From Edaphochlamys debaryana (taxonomy: Eukaryota; Chlorophyta; Chlorophyceae; Chlamydomonadales), in contig JAEHOE010000151.1 in NCBI GenBank assembly GCA_016858145.1, positions 186,001-250,000 on the forward strand: a DNA stretch of 64,000 bases, given 5' to 3'. Under the pieces are notes generated by a model. That model was not told where the DNA came from, made no database searches, and worked only from the letters and a program-made list of their open reading frames with translations. Positions 10,193 to 19,409 of the stretch are shown here, piece by piece (position 1 is the stretch's first letter; each line of letters starts with the position of its first letter). A program made the position numbers and the translations under genes.

Positions 10193-12213
10193 CTAGCTCA
10201 GCTTCTTGCCCAGTTGCTGGGCTGCCTGGCTGGCCAGGTTCACGATGCGATTGACCGTCTCCTCCTGGCTAGCGGCATCGGCCTGAGGGGGTGGAGAGGT
10301 TGGATGGACAGCGTGAGTCAGGCCCTTGCAGGACATGCGGAGCCATGGGATCGACACTTTTTGGGCTGAGACGCCGCCGTCAGGCTCTTCGGGCGGCGAA
10401 GCCCCCCGGGATTACCCCGTGTTGGCGTGCGTGCGTGCCTGTGTCACACATAAACATGCGATTCACGCCTGGCCCGCGATGCCACAAGCTTTACTTTCGT
10501 TATCCCTATCGCTTGTGATTAAGAGCAGGAAGTTATCGACCACGCTCCAACATGCCGGCGACATATCTGGGGGCTCAACCTCCACGCGCGTACTCAGTCA
10601 GAGTGTGTTGCTAGCTAACCTTGCGCAATTCTCTGAGGGCAGTCGCGACACGGTGAGGGGCTCAGCCCTTTTTCGCCCCCATGGGGGCGCCCAGCGCTTG
10701 TCAAGATAGCGGCATGGATATAAGCGCAACGTTGACAGCGAGGGGAAGGGTGAGCGTGTTTGTTGCGCTGGTCGGCATGTGGGTCGGCCGGATGCGGGTC
10801 ATGTGGGTCACGGTCAACCGACCCACATGACACCCTTCTCCACTCGGCACTCCGCGCCTTGCCTCGCCACTCCCGCGCCGCCCCAACCAAGGCCCCCCAC
10901 TCCAGCTCGCCTGCCGCTTCGCCTCGAGGCGCTTCCGCTCCACGGCCTCCCGCACCGACTCCACCACGCCCAGGATCATGCTGGCCACCGCCGCCGCCAG
11001 GGAGGCCCCCGCGATGTGCACCAGGTGCCCCACGGCCGTGCCGCCGCCGTCGAGCAGCGCGGAAGAGAACGGCGCGTAGCTGCAGTTGGGGCAGGCGGCA
11101 GGACAGGGTACAGGGTGGATAGGTCTTCGGGATAAGGTAATGGGATGACGGTGTCGCCAGGATCGGGATGACATACGGCAGCGGAACCGGGGCACGGCGA
11201 CAGGGTGCAGCACCTGCTTACCGCGATGTGGTGGCGGCGAAGGCGAAGGGCGCCAGGCAGGCCACCTCGAGCGGCTTCTTGGACAGCCGGGGAAGCCCCA
11301 CGCCCACGAGGAACATGCCCCAGGCGGCTGCGGGTGCTGCGGAAGACAGCATCACCGCCTTGGCCGGCAGCATCCACCAGGCCAGCGCGGCGGCAGCTGC
11401 ACGGTCAAGCGGGAGGCCGTGGACAGGGCGGGTGAGCTGAAGGCCCACCGCGTGCCCATGATAGCAAGCTGTGTCTGTCACGATCTGCTGTTAGCTACCC
11501 CCGAACACTGATAAGCGCTTGGGGAAACCGTGCAGCACAGCCTACCCATGCCGCAAGAGATGTACACAGCCCACGTGGCGATGGACCCGTGGTTCCGCTC
11601 AACCACGCGGCCAAACACGTAGATGAAGAAGACGCATTGCAGCAGGCCCTCCAGCGAGCTGTGTGCGAAACACGACGTGAGGAGCTGCCAGACCTGCGGC
11701 TGCTTGTGGTTCAGCAGCATGGAGGCCGCGGGCAGCAGGGGCACCAGCGCGCAGGCCAGGAACAGGGCGGTGTTGAGGGCGGCGATGGCGTAAGAGGGGC
11801 TGCGCAGGTCCTCGGGCAGGGAGCCGCCGCCCGCAGTGGTCGTCTCACGGGAACGACGGCTCGGTGTAGGCGATGAGAGGCCTGACACGAAGGTTGAGAG
11901 GTAGGGGTTTAAGTCGTGCGGCCTGGTGGCTGTCCAACCCCTCCCCTGAACATTCAGGGCACGCGTCGCACCGCCTACCCGCCACCACGTCCTTCAGCAA
12001 GGACTTGGCCAGTCCAGACGCTGATACCAGGCTGTCATCGGAGCTGCTGCTTGCGGAAGAGCCCTTCTTGCCGGCCGCTGCGCAGATGCCCGGCGCATCG
12101 CGCGCCCGTGGGCGCAGGCAAGGTCGCGAGGCCGGCAGCGTATTAGTCCAAGCTAGCGCTCGTGATCGGCATGACCTTGGCGAGCTGCGCTGCAAGGGTC
12201 CTAGGGCCTGCAT
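10193..12213 (-). CDS. Plastid-type rhomboid-like protein, probably catalytically inactive
   Basis: It resembles the chloroplast rhomboids of plants (RBL10/RBL11 type), which are intramembrane proteins. Exons: 12213-11979, 11881-11546, 11396-11222, 11079-10911, 10282-10193, giving 334 residues. The N-terminus is rich in Ser/Arg/Ala with almost no acid residues, as in a plastid transit peptide. It is followed by membrane segments and the family signature VWQLLTSCFAHSSLEGL and FFIYVFGRVVE. The segment that should carry the catalytic GxSG reads AVMLSSAAPAAAWGMF, so that motif is absent. The later histidine segment (VGHLVHIAGASLAA) is kept. Intron 4 seems to use a GC donor (CAG/GCGAGC); the GT alternatives break the frame of the last exon. 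The final exon ends QLGKKLS. Confidence 0.72.
10357..10388 (-). repeat. Dispersed 32-bp repeat, copy 1
   Basis: These 32 bases in rhomboid intron 4 match the reverse complement of 18766-18797 with one difference. The core is TTTTTGGGCTGAG followed by CGCCGCCGTCAGGCTCT. The surroundings are not shared, so this may be the end of a dispersed mobile element. Confidence 0.6.
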
Positions 12214-12827
12214 CCCGACCGGCGCGCCGATGCTCGAGTACACGAGCCTTTCCTTGGTGCAAGTCGTGTTAAGCTTAAAAGCTTGTCAACGTTCAGAGCT
12301 TTGATTCAGTGATTGGTTTCAGGTCGGGACCGAGCTCGGTTCAGGCGTTCAGCTGTCGCGGACCTATCGAGCGCTGGGCTGCATTACGTCGGCCGGCGAG
12401 CTTGGAACTTGCTCTTGTATGCAGCGTGTCTTGAAGTCTTGAAAGAGGTCGCTGGGCCGGCCCATCCGTGCAACACTTCTAATGCGGGGGCACGCTTGAG
12501 CGTTGAGCCAGCCCGGGGCCCGCCAGCCCCAGCCACCGTCCTTGCCCGCATCCACCTCTCACGAATGCCCCTACCGTCCCGCGAAGCCTGAAACTTGTCC
12601 ATCATGATCTGGAGAGTTTCACCCCCGTGCAACACCAGCGTGCCAGCTAGCCGGCAGGGGCCACGCCCACCCGCCACAGCAGAAAGGCCCGCCCAACACC
12701 CACGTGTCAACGTCGCCCCTTCACGCCGGTGCTAACTCCCAGGAAACACGTCTACCATGCAACAAATGCCTCGCAACCCCTGGAAAGCACCCCTGCGGCC
12801 CGCGCTGTATGCCAATCTATGGTGTTC
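12214..12827. other. Intergenic region, no gene recognised
   Basis: It contains the 5' flank of the rhomboid gene and the 3' flank of the LRR-like gene, both on the minus strand. No supported exon, and no TTACA, is visible. Confidence 0.5.
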
Positions 12828-15569
12828 CTACAGAACCTCGATGTGTGCCTCCACCCCCCTGGCGTCCAGCACGCCCTGCACCTCCCCCGCCACCGCCACC
12901 ACCAGCTCGCGTGGGCAACCGTGTGGATGCAGGCGCACGTACTCCAGCGAGGGGGCCGTCAGCATCAGCTGCAGCAGGATGCTCTTGGCCAGGTGCTGCA
13001 CAGAGCCGATGCCGGCCCCGGCCTCCGGGACATACGCCGGTAGGTACAGCGTGCTGAGGCTCCGGAGTCGGGAGAGCACGGGCATGGCCGCCCACGGGAC
13101 ATACGCCCACTCCAGGTCCAGCTGTGGATATGCGCAGGTCGTGGCGCAGGGTGAGCGGCGGGGCGACAATGCGACGCAATCAGACCTAGTCAGCATAAGC
13201 GTGAAACGGTGCATATCGCCGGGGCCGTGCAAGGGGCATTCGGCATCACCACAGCAACCCTAAAGCCGTTGCAGCGTAACCCACGCCCCATCCCACCTCC
13301 GTAAGCCACGGCATGGCGTCCACCAGGGCCATCAGGTCCAGCACCTCAAAGGCGATGCTGCTAACCGAAAGCTCCTCCACTGGCAGAGGCGCCAGGGCAG
13401 ACAGCCACGCCGCATGGCCGCCCGCGTCAGCGGCCCCGGCGGGTGGGAGCAACTGCTCTTCAGGTGAGAAGTCCGCTTTGATACTCAAGCAGCACACATC
13501 CGGGTCGACCGAATTGGTGAAGCCCACTGCAGCCGTAACAGCCGCGCACGCTTCAGGGCGCAGGCGGTAGCGCACCTCGTCCTCCCCAGCCTGCGCCTCG
13601 GCCACCCAGTCGCGGTGGTCGAAGCAGAGGACCACCGAGTTGCCGAAGGACCGGAGGCTGGGCGGAGCGGCGAGCTTGCTTGCCAGGGACGGCGACATGC
13701 CTTTGATGACCTGCAGCACCTCCAAGCGTGGGGGCAGGGCCCACGTGTGCCCCCCGCCAGCGCCCGGCACCTCCAGAGCTGCCGCCTCCTCATCCGTCGG
13801 GAGGCGGATGTCATGCACTGTGAGCGAGGTGAGTGCGGTGAGCTGGGGCAGGCAGGGTGCATCCAGCTCCACAAAGATGAGGCGCAGTTCCGCAAGTCCG
13901 CCCATCTCTCGTAACGCCGCCACCAGCCCGGCCCGCTGCTCCCGCCAGGCCGGGCGCATGCGGGCGAGCTGCTCCTCGGGAGCGAAGGATCTGCTCATAG
14001 ATTCCTGGCTCAAGAGTAGTAGCTCCAGCGAGAGGCTGGTCAGCCCGGTGAGGGCGGAGAGGCAGCGCAGGTCCAGGAGGGCTGGGGAGCACAGGGGCGG
14101 TGTTGCGTTGACGAGTCAGTGGGTTGAGGTCAACTGCCGTTACCGTGCCCGTGACGCCCCAGACGCTGGGCCCCTGGCGCGGGACTCTGCACTGGTAGCT
14201 TGCTGCATGAGCATCGCAGCAGGTCTCACCTTTATTCTCATCTCCACTTTTGAAGGGGCGTAGGTCATAAGTAGTCAGCTTCAGGTTTTGCAGGCCCCGC
14301 AGCTCGACGATAGCGTCCAGAGCCATCTGGGCTTCTGCGGCGAGAAGCAACAAACTATATCATCTTGCGAACACACCCCAAGACCACGCAGCCTGGCGTG
14401 AAAGCGGGCAACCCTTTCGGGTGACCTCTGGGCGTGCGTAGTGCCTACCTGCTGTGACGTGAATGGAATGCATGCTCTCAATGAGTTGTATGTCCAGGCT
14501 CCGCAGCGCGGTCGTGGAATGGCAGAGCGAGAGCACCAGTACGGACGGGAAGGCGGAGTTGATCGTGAAGGACAGGGACTCAAGATGGGGGAGGCAGCGC
14601 CGAAGCAGCTCGCCCGCCCAGTACACAGCCCTATCGCGCGCCGGGCCGGCCCTGGGCAGCACGCTCGACCAATCTCCGGAATGGAGCGACAGGTTGGAGG
14701 GCTGGAGGCTGGCGAGGGCCTCGCACATAGGCCGGCTGATACAAAACTTCCCCTTGACCTTCAGGGTCGACGGGGCGCCGGGACCACGGCAGGCCTCCAG
14801 AGCCGCGACTCTGGGATGGGGCAGAAGGTGGGGTGGGGTGAGGCATGAGACGAGGTGAAGGTAGGAGGGCGTGGCAGTGCCTCGCAGGATGCCAGGACAC
14901 AGGGCCTGGGCAGGCAGTCCGGGAGACCCCGCCAAGCACAGTCGCTAGGTAAGGAGTTCCCAATGAGTAGGTGATGCCGCGCAGTTGACACGCGGGCACA
15001 GCGCAGGAGTGGCCCCTTCCTCGTTCTGATTAACCCCCGCACCCGTCAACCCCCAGTCGAACCCCAGTCCGCCCCAGTCCACCCCAGTGCTTCATTCCCG
15101 CTCACATCTGCTGCTCTCGCCTGCCCTCTTCAGGCGCAGGGCCCTGCTCAGGGCGGAAGCCCCTGTCGAGGTCGACCTCACCCTCTTCCTTCACCTCCCC
15201 AGCCCAACTCCCCACTCACATCTGCTGCTCCCGCCTGCCCTCGTCAGGCGCAGGGCCCAGCTCAGGGGAGTGAATCCAGTCCCAGTCTTGGTCCAGGTCG
15301 AGCGCCAGCTCCACGAGGCGGGTGCCGAGCTCACGCAGGGCTAGGACTCCGCGCGACACCTCCGCAGGGTCCGGGCCCGCGCCGAAGGGCACACGCACCA
15401 CCAGCTTGCTCAGCTGTCGAGCGTGAAGGGCTCGCGCCTCGCGGCAGCATGCGCGGATGGCTTTCAGCGAGTCGCTGTCCTCCAGATAGTCCCAGGCAAC
15501 GCCCAGTGCCTGTAACCATGGTGCATCGCTGCAGGCGAGCTCCGGCCGCTTGGGCGGCTCTGCTTGCAT
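12828..15569 (-). CDS. Leucine-rich-repeat-like protein 1
   Basis: A five-exon model gives 631 residues: 15569-15220, 14810-14449, 14334-14230, 14081-13297, 13121-12828. All junction phases agree. The protein has irregular Leu-rich repeats, such as LTALTSLTVHDIRLP, LRGLQNLKLTTYDL and LRSLSTLYLPAYVP, typical of the large lineage-specific LRR/F-box-like families of green algae. The N-terminus (SLKAIRACCREARALHARQ) resembles the post-F-box helix LRNARLASPSLREAIDEHV in the second LRR gene at 46.8 kb, but I see no certain F-box. No signal peptide or membrane segment. The biological role is unknown. Confidence 0.7.
15101..15267. repeat. Duplicated exon-1 splice-donor region
   Basis: The 53 bases covering the end of LRR exon 1 and its donor (15215-15267) recur with a few changes at 15101-15153, inside intron 1 and offset by 114 bp. 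The second copy keeps a GTGAGC donor. Reading through from the first donor hits an in-frame TGA at once, so use of the second donor would not extend the protein. Confidence 0.75.
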
Positions 15570-16949
15570 GTTGAAGCTTGGCGTGCGGAGTTGCGGCTAC
15601 GGGCTATATACTCGCACGTGTGCTCTTGCCTAGGGTAACGTGTAAGTGAGCTATGCAGGGCGTGTGTGAACAGCATGCCCACGACGTGCTGCACGGCCCT
15701 TCCCCGCCCTGCCCCGCCCTGCCCCTGGCCCTGCCCGACAACCTTTCACGATTTCATCACCGCGGGCCCCTTCCAACCTCGCCCGCCCTCTTCTCAGCCT
15801 GGGGGTCTTCTCTGCCCGCCAGGAGCATGCGTCCCTGCGCCCGCTGGAATCTGGGTTGGCGCGGATGGCGCCTGATGGCGCGCTGATGCTTGGAACGCGC
15901 CCTTGGCCCTTGCGGTCCACAGCTCCTCCTCTCTATCTTCAACCCCGTGTCCCCAACTCCCCATCCTGCCCTTCGCCAGCTAGCCCTTGTTGAGAGCAGA
16001 AGAGTGTAAGAGAACCCCATCGGAGCGGACCGACTGCCAAGGTGCTTGGCTGCCATGAGGCACGGGCTGCCCTCGCACTCCCTCGTGACACGTAGGACAG
16101 TGAGCTCTAGTCGCTCCCCACAGCCCACACGCCCTCGACTACTGACTTCCCTGGTCCAGACAGATGTTACAGGTGTTGACCCAACCCGCACGCTCCGTTA
16201 GTCCGCCAGTCCCAGTAAGACCGGATCGCTTGGAAAGGGGACTTGCATTCCCCGGCGGCCTCACCGTCTGTGCGCTGGCAACGCCTGGTGTGCGGCAGCT
16301 GGCAGGTGCCGTGCACTCCTCAACGTACCGGTCAAGGCTTTGGCCTGGCGCAGCAGCCTTGACGGTGACGGTCAATTGCTCGCCCCCACCTGGCCCTGGC
16401 CTGGCCCCTACTCGCCCCTACTGGCCCCCCCAGGGCCCTCCCACACCCACGCGCCCCCCTGCGCCTCGCAAGAGCTGAGGACGGTACCATACACCTCTCC
16501 TCCGATGGCTCCAATGGGGAGGGCAGCGGGGCCAAGGGTGAGAGCTGACGTCGAGCGCCCACGAGCGTGCCGACATTCGCACATGGCGAGGTCCTCTCCT
16601 CCTCCCTAAACTCCATCAGCGCTGCGCTGCGCTGCGCTTCAGTTCACGCGGTGTAGCTCCCGCGCCCAACCAGCGCAGCCCAAGACAGCATCACGCCGCG
16701 GCATTCCAGCCGCGCCTTTATTGGTGGCGCAGACTCCTGCCCTAGTCCATGCCCAACTAAGAGACATCGTGTCCTGGGTCGCTAGGCGCCACGACAAGTC
16801 CGGGGACAGCTTTTGCCCCCTATCCTACCGCCGTACCTCATCTGGGTGGAGGGTGGCCAAACTAGTGCCGCGCGCGCCGCTGCCCGGGCACGCTCACCAG
16901 GCTCCACCTCACGGTCACCTTTGCTCTCTTTACCCACAACCTAGCAAAG
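15570..16949. other. Intergenic region with two promoters
   Basis: About 1.4 kb between the start codons of the divergent LRR gene (-) and PETM (+). It should hold both promoters. Open frames here lack any recognised domain. Confidence 0.5.
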
Positions 16950-17505
16950 ATGGCCATGTCGCTGGCTCGCTCCGCCTGCTGCGGCGTCGCTGCCCCGCGC
17001 AGCTCGACCACCCGCGTCGCTGCTGCCCGGCCAGCTGTGCGCCCCTCCCTGAGGTAGCTAGGGTCCGGATGCCCAGCCAGAGCAGCAGATGGTATCGCGC
17101 CGGAGAACCCAGGCTGAATCGTGGTTCTCCTCGCTTGCACAGGGCCACTCCCCAGAAGGCCGCCGCTCCCAGCCGCGCCGTGGCCGCCAAGGCGTTCACT
17201 GAGGTCGCCATGATTGCCGGCGAGGCTGAGTTCATTGCGGGCACTGCCCTGACCATGGTCGGCATGACCCTGGTGGTGAGTCGCGGGCTCGCGGTGTGGA
17301 CCCAGCTCGCCTTTTGTGAACGAACAACGGCGCTGTTCAAGTTGGTACAGCCGTTTGTAGTCGTCGTGCTGCCGCTGACCGTCGGCGGCTTTGACGATCG
17401 GCTCTGCTTGCTCACGACGCGCGAACCCCCTCCTTGCCGCAGGGCCTTGCCATCGGCTTCGTGCTGCTCCGCGTGGAGTCGCTCGTCCAGGAGGGCAAGC
17501 TCTAA
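16950..17505 (+). CDS. PETM: Cytochrome b6f complex subunit PetM, precursor
   Basis: PetM is a small single-span subunit of the thylakoid cytochrome b6f complex, which moves electrons from plastoquinol to plastocyanin. Exons are 16950-17053, 17143-17275 and 17443-17505, giving 99 residues. The first 60 or so residues are an Ala/Arg/Ser-rich transit peptide. The mature 39-residue protein starts GEAEFIAGTALTMVGM and ends in VESLVQEGKL; from memory it matches the known algal PetM apart from a couple of residues. The single membrane helix is split by intron 2. Splice phases agree. Confidence 0.93.
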
Positions 17506-18499
17506 GCATAGCACTGCAGCTCGGGGGAGAGAGAAGACATCGGGGCTGGGTTGGGGAAATGCTACGTGCGGCCAGGGGGCCACTACCGGCGTGGCGCTAT
17601 GACCCTGGTGGTCGCGCCTGAGGATACTTACAGCGAACAACACGGGGGCATCGAAGAGCGTGCTCGGAGACCTGCACGCATCGAACTGGTCGCGATTTTG
17701 GTCGGTGATTTGGCGACACAGCCTGCCTCCGCCCTCGTGTAACGCCCGCTGCCTTATATGGAGCTGCGTCTCTCCCACTATTCCTTCCTGGGCTGGTGGC
17801 AGAGTAAGCTGCTGCGGCCCTGGGGGTCGCTTGCCCTCGACGATGCGCTCAACGGAGTGGACACGGCCCCAACACGGTAGCCCAGCACGAGGGGTATGCG
17901 AGGATTGCCGGCAGTAGAACGCGGGGAAGATGCGTACACAGCAGAGGGCCGCAGCGGGGAGAGAGGGGTCACGCACGAGAGTGGGACCACGGCCCAGCCG
18001 TGCCCAGCACGAGGCAAAAGCACCCGCTTGCATGCAGCTATCTGCATGTGAAGGCTGATGGACCATTGTGCGGGACGTGGAGCACGAGTAACTGGCAAGG
18101 AGCCCCTCTGTGGAAGCCGACCCGTCCCTGAGTCTCCAACAGCAGCAGAGGGCAGGGGAGGGAACCCTTTGGAACAGCGCAGATAGCCCTAGCCCACCCG
18201 CAGCGGCGCGACCTAGCGAAGCGAAGTCCTACTCGGGAGCACATGGCGGGGCCCCTAGGAGCTAGGACCCATGCCTCACCTTTCCTCTTGCCTCGTGCGC
18301 ATGCAGCCGTGTCGCGTTCAGCTGCAGCCCCCTTTGGTCGTCCCAGCTCCCTCCAGTTGCATGGCCCCAGCACCCGGGAAAGCACAGACAGGCACAGACT
18401 TCTCTCAGGGACCACCGGGAGCCCTCCGCCTGCCTCCGCCTGTCTAGTCCCTGGGCCGGCCACCCGGCCTGCTGCCCAGCCTGTTTGGGTACTGGGCCA
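17506..18499. other. PETM 3' flank, no gene recognised
   Basis: Apart from the TGTAA at 17738 I see no feature. Open frames on both strands look like by-products of high GC. Confidence 0.5.
17738..17742 (+). terminator. Polyadenylation signal TGTAA, PETM
   Basis: TGTAA 233 bp past the PETM stop, at the expected spacing for a green-algal 3' UTR. Confidence 0.6.
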
Positions 18500-18748
18500 C
18501 CTGACGAAGAGCTTCACCCCGTCTGGGTTCGCCGCCGCAGCGTTATCGGCCTTCCGGTTGACCTGGTTCGCTGCTCGCCATAGCAGCTCGCAGGTGCGGG
18601 GTGTGACGCTTAGCTTTTGTGCTCCGGCGTTCCCGGCGTGGCAAAGACGTTAGCTCCCTCCTTGCTGAACATGCTGTACGTCTTTCCACTGCCCGTTTGC
18701 CCATACCGTATGCGAAGCACCAGGCGTTGCAGCCCTGCAAGCTACAAC
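18500..18748 (-). pseudogene. Kinesin motor-domain fragment (copy of exon 1)
   Basis: This is a diverged copy of 25118-25370, the part of kinesin exon 1 running from the P-loop to the exon's end, in the same orientation. It shares long stretches such as GACCTGGTTCGCTGCTCGCC and ATGCTGTACGTCTTTCCACT. It carries internal deletions and insertions that break the frame, and one stop falls within the P-loop region. No other kinesin exon is present nearby. It ends about 18 bp before the dispersed 32-bp repeat at 18766, so mobile-element capture is possible. Confidence 0.8.
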
Positions 18749-18765
18749 ACGTCCCATAAGCCCAC

Positions 18766-18797
18766 AGAGCCTGACGGCGGCGGCTCAGCCCAAAAAG
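18766..18797 (+). repeat. Dispersed 32-bp repeat, copy 2
   Basis: Reverse complement of 10357-10388 with a single difference. It lies beside the kinesin fragment. Confidence 0.6.
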
Positions 18798-19409
18798 CTC
18801 CGCCCTCAGCGCCCAGAATGTCGGTGCCCTGCGACCCGCACGGCCGCCCCTATGACTACGGCATGAAGCCACATGTGACGTGGCCCCCTTATGCCCTTCA
18901 CCAAGTCCTAACTCGTCCATGTGGGCTACCCCACTCGAACTCCTATCTCTTGAGCAACATGAATCGTCCTAGTGCAGTATGATGGGACCGTCACCCTTCC
19001 TGCTCTGCAACCACTGGCGGAACATGTACGCCCAGTCACACCCACTTTGCCCCCCAACCCAGAGCGTAGACTGCCCCACACGCAGTGACGCACAGCGCAT
19101 CAGCAGCCCCGCGCTTGGGCTACTGGACGCCCTGCAGTATCCACCATCATAGATAACATCCCCACGAACTCCCCCCGCCGCCGCCTTAGCGCCTCCGCTT
19201 CCGCTTCCACAATGCTCGGCCAGACGGCAGCCCATGCCAGGCGTACGGCCCATGCACGCACACAGCAACACACAGCAGCACCAACAACCACACCAGCGGC
19301 CGGTAAAGCGCGCCGCCCACAGGCGCAAACCCTCGCGTGATTCATCACTAGCAGCAGCGGCGCTCGTTGACCTTCACGCAGCAAACACGCCTCCTGGTGG
19401 TGCTTCTGC
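18798..19409. other. Kinesin 3' flank
   Basis: It lies beyond the predicted kinesin stop. A minus-strand open frame ending near 18969 could be an extra terminal exon, since a GTGAGC donor occurs in exon 16 near 19412. I found no TGTAA signal to place the true 3' end. Confidence 0.35.

Noticed and set aside
16930..18066. 378-codon minus-strand open frame over PETM
   Set aside because: It is the antisense of the well-supported PETM exons, with no similarity of its own.
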